Part shown: one piece after another, positions 1 to 6,990 of the stretch | How the letters are laid out: each line of letters starts with the position of its first letter | Position numbering within the stretch: position 1 is the first letter of the stretch | Assembly (NCBI GenBank): GCA_963847615.1 | Contig: CAWKAN010000011.1 | Span: 1 to 13,055 of the forward strand | Source of the DNA: Palsa-883 sp963847615 | GTDB taxonomy: Bacteria > Pseudomonadota > Alphaproteobacteria > Acetobacterales > Acetobacteraceae | Direction of reading: 5' to 3' | Length of the DNA: 13,055 bases | The notes under the pieces: model-generated | Told to the model about the DNA's origin: nothing | Databases searched by the model: none | Seen by the model: only the letters and a program-made list of their open reading frames with translations | Made by a program: the position numbers and the translations under genes

Positions 1-316
1 GAATGGCCGCCGGCTTCCAAAGGAAGGAAAGTTTTTCTAAAATCCGGGTTGTCAACACCATCAATCCCGCCGTGGCGATGAAAGAAATCTGGAAAGAAAG
101 GTCCTGCAGTACAAAAGGATTGTGCAAGGACAAGACCCCCGCGGTTACAGCCAGGAGAGTTCCTCCATGGATGCGCCTCTCAAAAAGCACGGCCAAAAGC
201 GCCAAGGCCGAAAAAAGTCCGGCGCGGCAGACCGGCGGGTTGGCCCCCGTCATGAGTACGAAAAGCCCCAAGCCCCCCAGGCTGAGCAAGGCTGCGGCTT
301 TGCGGTTTAATTGCAA
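1..316 (-). pseudogene. ComEC/Rec2 competence channel, internal fragment, 5'-truncated and cut by the window edge
   Basis: Reading the minus strand from 316 down to 1 gives an uninterrupted, hydrophobic frame of about 105 residues. It contains FVLMTGANPPVCRAGLF, then LLAVLFERR, then HNPFVLQDLSFQISFIAT. This order (a helix ending in LxTGxxPPVxRA, an RR loop, then NPxxLxDxxFQxSFxAT) is the signature of the membrane channel domain of ComEC, which carries single-stranded DNA across the inner membrane during natural transformation. The upstream parts of that domain are missing: above 316 the sequence becomes repeat DNA with no ComEC-like frame, so the gene is broken at its 5' side. The 3' side leaves the window. 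Two of the first 60-base lines are only 47-48% GC, unlike the rest of the window, which suggests a foreign origin or a join. An in-frame ATG exists at 253 but lies inside a membrane segment. Family call is by eye; moderately sure. Confidence 0.6.
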
Positions 317-373
317 AGACCGCAGTGCCGGCCCCCGGGTCCGGCCGCAGGCCGGCCCAAGGACAGGCTCCGG

Positions 374-439
374 CCGGCATCCACGACTTGCCTTCGTGCA
401 GCAAGCAAAGTCGTGGATACCGGCCTTCGCCGGCATGAC
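374..439. repeat. REP-like palindromic repeat
   Basis: The arm CCGGCATCCACGACTT (374-389) is matched by AAGTCGTGGATACCGG (409-424) as an inverted repeat, 15 of 16 paired, with a 19-nt spacer. It continues into a second small palindrome, CCGGCCTTCGCCGG (420-433), followed by CATGACG. The 'CGTGGATRCCGGCCTTCGCCGGCATGACG' style is a familiar intergenic repeat in many GC-rich proteobacteria, usually present in many copies. Copy number here cannot be seen from one window. Confidence 0.6.
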
Positions 440-451
440 GAGAGCGCAGCG

Positions 452-492
452 CCGATGGGTCAATCCTTTCGCCGGCTGGTATTACCCATCGG
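452..492. repeat. 9-bp stem-loop upstream of the 520 start
   Basis: CCGATGGGT (452-460) pairs perfectly with ACCCATCGG (484-492) around a 23-nt loop. It sits 17 nt before a good ribosome binding site (AGGAGA, 509-514) and could be a leader hairpin or part of the neighbouring repeat. There is no T tract, so it is not a classical terminator. Confidence 0.35.
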
Positions 493-519
493 AGGGCGAT
501 CCTTTCATAGGAGACCACA

Positions 520-726
520 GTGACACGCACGCGCAACGTCATTGCTCCGGCCAGGGCTATGGTGGCCGATGCTGTCGTCGTTCCGTCAACCCGCTCCGGG
601 CGACCCAGGCGGGCGGCGCGGCGCGGCGGCGCGCGGGCCGGACGCCTGCGTGGCTTTGCCGGCCCTGCGCCTTTGATCGCCATGCCGGATCCGGCAATCC
701 GGCAGCTCAACGAACCGCCGGGCTGA
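520..726 (+). CDS. Doubtful 68-aa ORF just upstream of the helicase
   Basis: The only support is position: an AGGAGA at 509-514 lies 5 nt before a GTG at 520, and the stop at 726 ends 1 nt before the helicase ATG at 728, as a translationally coupled leader gene would. The product is rich in Arg, Ala and Pro, has no recognisable domain, and its second half looks like arbitrary translation of GC-rich DNA. It may be a leader peptide, a 5' remnant of another gene, or not a gene at all. No function is proposed. Confidence 0.22.
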   Translation: MTRTRNVIAPARAMVADAVVVPSTRSGRPRRAARRGGARAGRLRGFAGPAPLIAMPDPAIRQLNEPPG

Positions 727-727
727 A

Positions 728-3271
728 ATGCCTTCCGCCACGCTGCCCGAGCTGTTCGCCGCATGGTTCGCCGCGCGGGGCTGGACGCCGCGGCGCCACC
801 AGCTGGCGATGCTGGCACGCGGCGCGCGGCGGGCGAGAGCGTGCTGCTGATCGCGCCCACCGGCGGCGGCAAGACGCTGGCCGGGTTCCTGCCGAGCCTG
901 GTCGATCTGCACGCAAGCGCCGCGCGACGGGCTGCACACGCTCTATGTCAGCCCGCTGAAGGCGCTGGCGACCGACATCGCGCGCAACCTGATGGCCCCG
1001 GTGGCGGAGATGGGCCTGGCGGTGCGCATCGAGACCCGCACCGGCGACACGCCGGCCAACCGCCGCGCCCGGCAGCGCGCGACGCCGCCGCAGATCCTGC
1101 TGACCACGCCGGAGAGTCTTGGCCGTGCTGCTGTCGCTGCCGGACGCGCCGCAGATGTTCGCCGGCCTGACCACGGTGGTGATGGACGAGGTGCATGCGC
1201 TGGCCGGCAGCAAGCGCGGCGACCAGTTGGCGCTGTGCGTGGCGCGGCTGGATGCGCTGGCGCTGGCGCGCTGGCTGGGCGCGCTGGTCTCGGGCGCGGG
1301 GGCGTCGGGCGCGGGGTGGGCGGCCGCGCCGGTCGGGCTGTCGGCCACCGTTGCCTACCCGGATCGATCGCCGGCTATGTCGGCGCCGATCGGGTGATCG
1401 TGGCAGCCGGCGGCGCGCCGCACCGGAGATCTCGATCATGCTGCCGGAGGGGCGGCTCTCCGTGGTCGGGCCACATGGGGCTGGAGGCGGCGCCGCAGGT
1501 GATGGCGCGCATTCGTTCTGCCGGCATGACCATCGTGTTCGTCAACACCCGCGCCCAGGCGGAGCTGATGTTCCAGGCACTGTGGAAGCTGAACGACCCG
1601 ACCCTGCCGATCGCGCTGCATCACGGCTCGCTGGAGGTGGAGCAGCGCCGCCGGGTCGAGGCGGCGATGGCGGACGGGCAGACTGCGCGCGGTGGTGGCG
1701 ACCTCCTCGCTCGATCTCGGCATCGACTGGGGCGGCGTCGATCAGGTGATCCAGGTCGGCGCGCCGAAGGGCATCTCGCCGCCTGCTGCAACGCGTCGGC
1801 CGCGCCAACCACCGGATGGACGAGCCGAGCCGCGCCATCCTGGTGCCGGCCAACCGGTTCGAGGTGCTGGAATGCGAGGCGGCGATGCTGGGCGTGGCGG
1901 CGGGCGAGCTGGACGGCGAGCCGCCGCGGCCGGGCGGGCTCGACGTGCTGGCGCAGCACCTGCTGGGCATGGCGTGCGGCGCGCCGTTCCTGCCCGACGA
2001 TGCCTATGCCGAGGTGACGCCGCGCCGCGCCCTATGCCGCGGCTGGCGCGGCGGGATTTCGACGACGTGCTGGACTTTCGTGGAGACACGGCGGCTACGC
2101 GCTGGCGGCCTATGAGCGCTGGCGACAAGCTGTTCCGCGACAGCCGAGGGGCGCGTGCACGTGCGCTCGGCGCGCATCGCGCGCGCAGCACCGGATGAAC
2201 ATCGGCACCATCGTCGAGGCGCCGATGCTGAAGGTGCGCCTGGTCGGCAAGAAGCGGTTCGGCCCGGTGCTGGGCGAGATCGAGGAGTATTTCGTCAACC
2301 TGCTGCGCCCGGGCGACACGTTCATGTTCGCCGGGCGGCTGCTGAAGCTTCCTGCGGCTGCACGAGATGGCGGTGGAGTGCGCCGAGGGCGGCACCGGCG
2401 AGCCGATGGTGCCGGCCTATGAGGGCGGCCGGCTGCCGCTGACGCACCAACCTGGCCGGACCGGGTGCGCGCGCTGTTGCAGGACCCGGCGCATGGCGGC
2501 GTGTTGCCCGCAGCCGGTGCAGGAATGGCTGCGGCTGCAACGGCTGCGCTCGCGCCTGCCGGGGCGCGAACGATCTGCTGGTCGAGACGTTTCCGCGCGG
2601 CGACAAGCTGGTATCTGGTGGCGTATTGCTTCGAGGGCCGCAACGCGCACCAGACGCTGGGCATGCTGCTGACGCGGCGGATGGAGCGCGCGGGCTATGC
2701 GCCGCTGGGCTTCGTCGCCACCGACTACGTGCTGGGCGATCTGGTCGGCCGAGCCGGCCGCACGACGTGGCGAAGCTGTTCGACCAGGACATGCTGGGCG
2801 ACGATCTGGAAGCCTGGATGGCGGAAAGCTCGATGCTGAAGCGCACGCTTCCGCAATGTCGCGGTGATCGCCGGGCTGATCGAGCGGCACCATCCCGGCG
2901 CAGGAAAAATCGCGCCGGCAGGTGACGGTGAACTCGCGATCTGATCTACGACGTGCTGCGCCGGCACCAGCCGGACCACATCCTGCTGCGCGCGACGCGC
3001 GCCGACGCGGCCGGCGGGCTGACCGACCTGGCGCGCATCGCGGCGATGCTGGCGCGGGTGAAGGGGCGGATCGTGCACATGGTGCTGTCGCGGGTCTCGC
3101 CGCTGGCGGTGCCGGTGCTGCTGGAGATCGGCCGCGAGAGCGTGCGCAGTCGGCGACGACGAGGAGGCGATGCTGGCGGAGGCGGAGGCGATCATTGCCG
3201 AGGCGACGGGCGAAGCCGCGCCGCCGCGGCCGCGCCGGCGGGTGACGCAGCCGAGCCTGTTCGACGCATGA
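728..3271 (+). pseudogene. Ligase-associated DNA damage response DEXH-box helicase (Lhr-like), frame broken by about 27 indels
   Basis: Stitching frames together gives a nearly complete superfamily 2 helicase of the type encoded beside PdeM and often an ATP-dependent DNA ligase and exonuclease. Order of motifs: start MPSATLPELFAAWFAARGW at 728; Walker A APTGGGKT (853-876); TTPESL (about 1102-1119); MDEVHAL (DEVH at 1185-1196); LSAT (1338-1349); VFVNTRAQAE (about 1537-1566); SSLDLGIDWGGVDQVIQVG (from about 1700); motif VI QRVGRANHR (about 1787); then the long Lhr-type C-terminal part, including VRLVGKKRFGPVLGEIEEYF, ending SLFDA at 3271. Counting about 24 one-base insertions and 3 one-base deletions, the corrected length is 2523 nt, exactly 841 codons, which fits the family. 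The breaks cluster between about 2018 and 2940. Hardly any other damage is visible, so sequence error is as likely as true decay. As given, the longest clean stretches could not make a working helicase. Confidence 0.85.
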
Positions 3272-3285
3272 GCGCGGCGCCGCTC
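3268..3285 (+). repeat. Left direct repeat: relic of the pdeM start overlapping the helicase stop
   Basis: ATGAGCGCGGCGCCGCTC matches the pdeM start ATGACCGCGGCGCCGATC at 5120-5137 in 16 of 18 positions. Its ATG overlaps the helicase TGA (ATGA, 3268-3271), the usual coupled arrangement for these two genes. Translation gives MSAAPL, compared with MTAAPI for pdeM, but stops after 14 codons at 3312. It marks the left end of the inserted cassette. Confidence 0.6.
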
Positions 3286-3353
3286 ACGCCAAACCATTGG
3301 CTGGACGAGTGATAGGCCACAACGATAGTTTCTGCCTTGAGCCGGAGGGTACC

Positions 3354-4509
3354 ATGGGTCCAGGATTTTCGCGCTTGTCAGTGACCGGCTATCGCCGCCT
3401 CAAGGCGCTGGATATTGCGCTACGACCACTTAACGTCCTGATCGGTGCGAACGGGGTTGGTAAGAGCTCATTCCTTGACGTCATTGACCTGCTGGCTGGG
3501 TCTGCCGGAGGCACTCTGCAGGCGACAATCACCGATATGGGTGGCATGGCCTCCCTCCTGACAGCGGATGGCCGTACCAACGCGATGACCCTCGCATTGC
3601 AGATGGATCAGGAGGGCGCTGCTGCGTTGGACTATCAGATTCGTCTGTCCAGCGAGACGGTCGGCTATGTCATTGCCCACGAATTCCTGACCCAGCACCG
3701 AGATCCTGCGGCACTGAACCCTTTCAAGTATATCGATGCGGCCGGGCCGCGCGTACGGTACCACCATGCTGGTCATTTGGTAGCGCCGACCTGGGAGTAC
3801 AAAACCCAGGAAACCGCCTTATCTCAGGTGCCGAATATATACCCGGAGGCAGAGCGGTTCCGACGCCTGTTAGCCGATGTTTCCGAGGTATACCACACCC
3901 TCGATGTTTCGAACTCGGGCACCAATACGGACGCCACAGACCATTTCTCCGGCGCAAACCCCGGGCACCGATGGCGCGGACCTGGTGTCCTGCCTCTTCA
4001 CCATTCGCGAAACCGCCCGCGATCGGTTCGAGGCGATAGAAGACGCACTGCGCGCCGCATTCCCGACATTTGAGCGGCTGGATTTCCCGCCGGTGGCAGC
4101 AGGCCGCCTCACGCTGACCTGGCGGGAGAGCGGCTTCGCCAGGCCATTCTATGCAAGCGAGCTGTCGGAAGGGACACTGCGCTTCCTATGGCTCGCGACC
4201 CTTCTGCAAAGCCCCGGCTTGCCACAGATTACGTTGATCGATGAGCCGGAGGTGAGCCTACATCCGGAGATGTTACGGCTTCTTGCCGATCTGATGCGCG
4301 AGGCGTCGGCGCGTACCCAGCTCATCGTGGCAACGCATTCGGATCGTTTTGTCCGCTTCCTCAACCCGGAAGAACTGATCATCTGCGATCTGGACGAGGC
4401 TGGTGGCATGACTGCCAAGTGGGCCGATGCATTGGACCTCAAGTCGTGGATGGAGGACTACACACTCGATCAGCTGTGGAGCAAAGGCATCCTCGGAGGC
4501 CGGGCGTGA
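3354..4509 (+). CDS. OLD/RecF-like AAA (ABC-type) ATPase, one frameshift; first gene of the inserted cassette
   Basis: A 384-aa ATPase once a single frameshift near 3903-3920 is corrected (net +1; the corrected length is exactly 385 codons). The N-terminal part reads on from ATG 3354, preceded by GGAGGG at 3344-3349. Motifs: Walker A GANGVGKSS at residues 31-39, ABC signature ELSEGT at about 269-274, Walker B LIDEPEVSLHP at about 294-304, and the H-loop histidine in VATHSD at about 328. This is the SMC/RecF/OLD-type single-domain ATPase (AAA_15/AAA_21 style). The insert between residues 80 and 260 shows no nuclease motif, so any nuclease activity would come from the partner. The stop overlaps the start of the DUF4276 gene, implying an operon and probably a complex. 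Sampled lines are 57-65% GC, lower than neighbours. I infer a defence or plasmid-conflict role from the pairing; I cannot name the system. Typed CDS because it is one indel from intact. Confidence 0.82.
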
Positions 4510-5114
4510 GCCTGCAAATCGCGATTGTGGTCGAGGGTGCCACGGAAAAGGCTTTCAAGAGCGCGTTGACCAGCTTCCTCCAAAGCCGACTGGCTGGTCG
4601 GATGCCGAAGCTCCAATTCATCACGGAAGACGGGCGCCTTCCTAAGGAAGGCCACCTCAGACGAGATGTCGAGCGCCTGCTGAAGACCAACAACGCGGTG
4701 ATCGCGCTGACCGACGTTTACACTGGGACCCGGCCACACGATTTCGAAACCGCGGCGGATGCCAAGATCAAGATGAGCCAATGGGTCGGCGCGGAACCGC
4801 GCTTCTACCCCCATGCGGCGCAGTACGATTTCGAGGCTTGGCTGCTGCCATACTGGCCCCGCATCAAGGCCCTCGCCGACAGCAATCACCACGCGCCATC
4901 GCCGCATCCGGAAACGGTCAACCACCAAAAGCCGCCATCGAAGCATCTGGCGGAGGTTTTCCGAACCGGGGGCAGGAAACGTACCTACTCGAAGATCCGT
5001 GACGGGACAGCGATCCTGCGTGACCAGGATCTGGCGGTGTCGGCCACGGCCTGTCCTGAACTGACGGACTTCCTGAACACCATTCTCGCCTTGTGCGGGG
5101 CGGCAAAACTATAG
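4506..5114 (+). CDS. DUF4276 family protein (Toprim-like), partner of the upstream ATPase
   Basis: Starts at GTG 4506, whose GTGA overlaps the ATPase TGA (4507-4509), so translation is coupled; 202 aa. The N-terminus has a beta-strand ending in VVEGATEK with Glu10 and Glu14, the first acidic motif of the Toprim fold. ALTDVYTGT (Asp70, Tyr72) corresponds to the second acidic strand, and HAAQYDFEAWLL (103-114) is the conserved central motif of DUF4276. In the classic Toprim the second motif is DxD; DUF4276 members commonly have a D-x-Y version, as seen here. Toprim domains bind metal and act in nucleases or primases/topoisomerases; an OLD-type ATPase plus a separate Toprim-like protein is a layout found in several bacterial immune systems. 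The specific activity (nuclease, RNase or other) is unknown. An earlier frame-consistent ATG at 4419 lies inside the ATPase and was rejected. Confidence 0.85.
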   Translation: MSLQIAIVVEGATEKAFKSALTSFLQSRLAGRMPKLQFITEDGRLPKEGHLRRDVERLLKTNNAVIALTDVYTGTRPHDFETAADAKIKMSQWVGAEPRFYPHAAQYDFEAWLLPYWPRIKALADSNHHAPSPHPETVNHQKPPSKHLAEVFRTGGRKRTYSKIRDGTAILRDQDLAVSATACPELTDFLNTILALCGAAKL

Positions 5115-5119
5115 TCGCC

Positions 5120-5137
5120 ATGACCGCGGCGCCGATC
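5120..5137 (+). repeat. Right direct repeat: authentic pdeM start
   Basis: Together with 3268-3285 this forms an imperfect 18-bp direct repeat (16/18) bracketing the ATPase/DUF4276 cassette. Because it is the coding start of pdeM, this copy is the functional one. The cassette stop at 5114 lies only 5 nt before it. Confidence 0.6.
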
Positions 5138-5794
5138 CACCTCGCCGGCGAGCGGCTGCTGCTCGATCCCGCCGGCGCGCTGCTGTGGCCGGCGACGGGG
5201 ATGCTGGTGGTTGCCGATCTGCACCTGGAGAAGGGCTCGTCGTTCGCCCGGCGCGGCTCGCTGCTGCCGCCGTGGGACACCAAGGTGACGCTGGACCGGC
5301 TGGCGTTGCTGTTGCGCCGCTGGCAGCCGCGCACGGTGGTGGCGCTGGGGGATTCGTTTCACGATGCGGAGGGCTCGGGCCGCCTGCCGCGCGAGGAGGT
5401 GGCGCGGTTGGCTGCCATCACCGCCGCGGTGCAGTTCGTCTGGGTGCAGGGCAATCACGATCCCACGCCGCCGGCGGGCGTTGGCGGGGAATGGGTGGAA
5501 AGTTTCGCGACGGGGCCGTTGACATTTCGCCATGCGGCACTGGCGCGGGCGAGCGGTGGGGCAGTCGGTGGAGAGATCAGCGGGCACTACCATCCGAAGG
5601 CGACGATCGCGGCGCGCGCGGGCAGCGTGACGCGGGCCTGCTTCGTGACCGATGCGCGGCGCGCGCTGCTGCCGGCGTTCGGCGCCTACACCGGCGGGCT
5701 GGACGTGCGCGACCCGGCGATCGCGCGATTGTTCCCGCGCGGCGGGCGGGCGTTCCTGCTGGGCAAGGAGCGGCTGTTCAGCTTCGCACTCTAA
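5120..5794 (+). CDS. pdeM: Ligase-associated DNA damage response endonuclease PdeM (metallophosphoesterase)
   Basis: A 224-aa calcineurin-like metallophosphoesterase of the family that occurs with the ligase-associated helicase. All metal-binding motifs are present: VVADLHLEK (Asp33, His35), ALGDSFHD (Asp78), QGNHDP (111-114) and ISGHYHP (155-158). The start at ATG 5120 gives the usual PdeM N-terminus; an upstream in-frame ATG at 5093 lies within the DUF4276 gene. There is no clear Shine-Dalgarno before 5120, so translation may depend on coupling to the preceding gene, formerly the helicase and now the cassette. Codon use returns to high GC here, as in the helicase. The family acts on DNA ends or structures in repair; the exact substrate is not shown by the sequence. 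No frame damage is seen, unlike in its helicase partner. Confidence 0.93.
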   Translation: MTAAPIHLAGERLLLDPAGALLWPATGMLVVADLHLEKGSSFARRGSLLPPWDTKVTLDRLALLLRRWQPRTVVALGDSFHDAEGSGRLPREEVARLAAITAAVQFVWVQGNHDPTPPAGVGGEWVESFATGPLTFRHAALARASGGAVGGEISGHYHPKATIAARAGSVTRACFVTDARRALLPAFGAYTGGLDVRDPAIARLFPRGGRAFLLGKERLFSFAL

Positions 5795-5796
5795 TC

Positions 5797-5969
5797 GTAG
5801 GGCGGAACAGCGTAGCGCATTCCGCCTTGGTACGGCACCATGCGATGGATGGGTTGCCCCGACATTCGAGGGCGCGAACCCGACCGGGCAAGGCTCTCCG
5901 GGCGCGATGTGAAGCGACCTGGGCCTGGTGGTGGAATGTGGCGGAATGCGCTGCGCTGTTCCGCCCTAC
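5797..5969. repeat. 173-bp MITE-like element with 30-bp inverted ends
   Basis: The 30 bases from 5797 to 5826 and from 5940 to 5969 are inverted repeats of each other, differing at one position (29/30). Each arm itself contains a near-palindrome (GGCGGAAC...ATTCCGCC). The 113 bp between them hold no convincing gene. The element starts 2 nt after the pdeM stop. GC-rich proteobacterial genomes often carry many copies of such non-coding elements. No flanking target duplication was evident by eye. Confidence 0.6.
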
Positions 5970-6003
5970 GCTGGGCCCTACGCTGGGCCCTACGCTGGGC
6001 CCT
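5964..6003. repeat. 12-bp tandem repeat, three full copies and a partial one
   Basis: CCCTACGCTGGG is repeated exactly at 5964-5975, 5976-5987 and 5988-5999, then a degenerate copy CCCTGGG starts at 6000. The array begins inside the right arm of the inverted-repeat element and runs into the 3' end of the lyase gene, where it supplies the stop codon (CTA at 5990-5992, TAG on the minus strand). Confidence 0.8.
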
Positions 6004-6904
6004 GGGTTGCGGATGGCGGCGCGCCGTAGCGGGCCGCTTCGGCCACCATCTCGCGCGCCAGCGGCAGCATCGCGTAGTCCACCATCACGCCGTGATAGCG
6101 CACCGCGGCGATGCCGGCCTTCTCCGCCTCGGCAAACGCATCGAGCATGCCCTGGTAATAGGCGAGCTCGTCCTCCGTCGGGCGATACACCGCATGCGCG
6201 ACCGCGACATGCGTCGGGTGCATCACCGCCACGCCGGAATAGCCGATGTCGCGCGCGCGGCGGATCATCCGCTCCACCATCACCAGGTCATCCAGCGCGG
6301 TGCCGATGATGCCGGCGATCGGATACATCGCGCCGGCGGAACGGCTGTCCAGCACCAGCTTGGAGTTCAGGTAGACCTGTTCCAGCCCGTCATCGGTCGC
6401 GCGGAAGCCGAAGGCGCGCGCGATGTCGCCGGAAACCGCGCCGCTGAACGCACCGAACAGGCCCTTCACCCGCCGGCTCGCCTTGGCCAGCGCGTGCGCG
6501 TCCTGCATCCCCTCGGCGGTTTCCGGCAGCGGCAGGATGCTGACCGTGCCGTGCGGCAGGCCGGCCTTGCCCTCGTGGTAGCTCAGCAGGTCGTGCAGCG
6601 CGAGGACCTCGGCGGCGCTGGCCGCCTTGGGCAGGGTGACGGCAACCAAGCCCTCGGTCACCGCGGCATCAAGCTCCGTGCCGGTTGCGTCCGACAGCGC
6701 ATTGAGGCGGACGAAGGCGGGGGTGTTGGCGGCGCGCAGCTCGGCGATCTCGGCCTTCAGGTTGGCCATCGCCTGCCCCTTGAGTTCGTTCGGGACGGAG
6801 TCCTCGATGTCCAGGATCACGGCGTGCGGCGCGACCCGCAACGCCTTGGCCACCCAGTCGCGGCGATGGGCGGGGACGAACAGCACCGAACGGATGGGCC
6901 ACAT
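5990..6904 (-). CDS. HpcH/HpaI aldolase/citrate lyase family protein (CitE-like CoA-ester lyase)
   Basis: A 304-aa TIM-barrel lyase of the CitE/malyl-CoA lyase group, which splits or forms C-C bonds in CoA thioesters such as malyl-CoA, beta-methylmalyl-CoA or citramalyl-CoA. Seen in the sequence: SVLFVPAHRRDW at the N-terminus (6-17), VILDIEDSVP (29-38), FVRLNAL (64-70, arginine for the carboxylate), LPKA (91-94), LPLPETAEGM with Glu128 and SGDIARAFG with Asp160 (the Mg ligands), and MHPTHV near the C-terminus. I chose ATG 6904, giving MWPIRSVLF, over an upstream in-frame ATG at 6973 because the conserved domain begins at once and AAGGAAG precedes it. The extreme C-terminus is formed by an adjacent 12-bp tandem repeat, so it may have been altered. 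It is divergent from a MaoC hydratase, a logical partner. The true substrate is not determined. Confidence 0.9.
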   Translation of the reverse strand: MWPIRSVLFVPAHRRDWVAKALRVAPHAVILDIEDSVPNELKGQAMANLKAEIAELRAANTPAFVRLNALSDATGTELDAAVTEGLVAVTLPKAASAAEVLALHDLLSYHEGKAGLPHGTVSILPLPETAEGMQDAHALAKASRRVKGLFGAFSGAVSGDIARAFGFRATDDGLEQVYLNSKLVLDSRSAGAMYPIAGIIGTALDDLVMVERMIRRARDIGYSGVAVMHPTHVAVAHAVYRPTEDELAYYQGMLDAFAEAEKAGIAAVRYHGVMVDYAMLPLAREMVAEAARYGAPPSATQGPA

Positions 6905-6924
6905 GGAACGCTTCCTTCGTCGAG

Positions 6925-6954
6925 TTGCACCGGACTTGCCCCCGGACCTAGCAT
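6925..6954 (+). promoter_or_regulatory. Possible sigma70-type promoter for the MaoC operon
   Basis: TTGCAC (6925-6930) and TAGCAT (6949-6954) are separated by 18 nt in the 86-bp gap between the divergent lyase and MaoC genes, about 37 nt before ATG 6991. Matches to the consensus are only partial, so this is tentative. The gap must also hold the promoter for the lyase. Confidence 0.25.
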
Positions 6955-6990
6955 CAAGTCCCAACAAATGCACCCGGGAGGCACGCGGCG

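Larger units (their letters stand above)
317..519. other. Gene-free stretch of palindromic repeat DNA between the ComEC fragment and the helicase region
   Basis: No convincing gene lies here. The stretch holds a short inverted repeat (327-333 with 350-356, GCCGGCC/GGCCGGC), the longer palindromic element at 374-439 and a 9-bp stem at 452-460/484-492. The ComEC-like frame ends at its left border, so the repeats lie at or near the breakpoint of that gene. Confidence 0.5.

Noticed and set aside
180..872. Minus-strand frame of 230 codons opposite the helicase start
   Set aside because: Composition-driven shadow of GC-rich DNA; it crosses the repeats and shows no family motif.
3..959. Long plus-strand frame of 318 codons starting at the left edge
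   Set aside because: It runs through the antisense of the ComEC fragment, the repeats and out-of-frame helicase sequence; the product is low-complexity Arg/Ala/Pro with no domain.
728..3271. Programmed ribosomal frameshifting in the helicase
   Set aside because: Some 27 shifts, almost all of one sign and without slippery heptamers or shared context, cannot be a programmed mechanism.
3283..5119. Terminal inverted repeats or a transposase for the ATPase/DUF4276 insert
   Set aside because: No inverted ends were found by eye at the two junctions, and neither gene is a transposase or recombinase.
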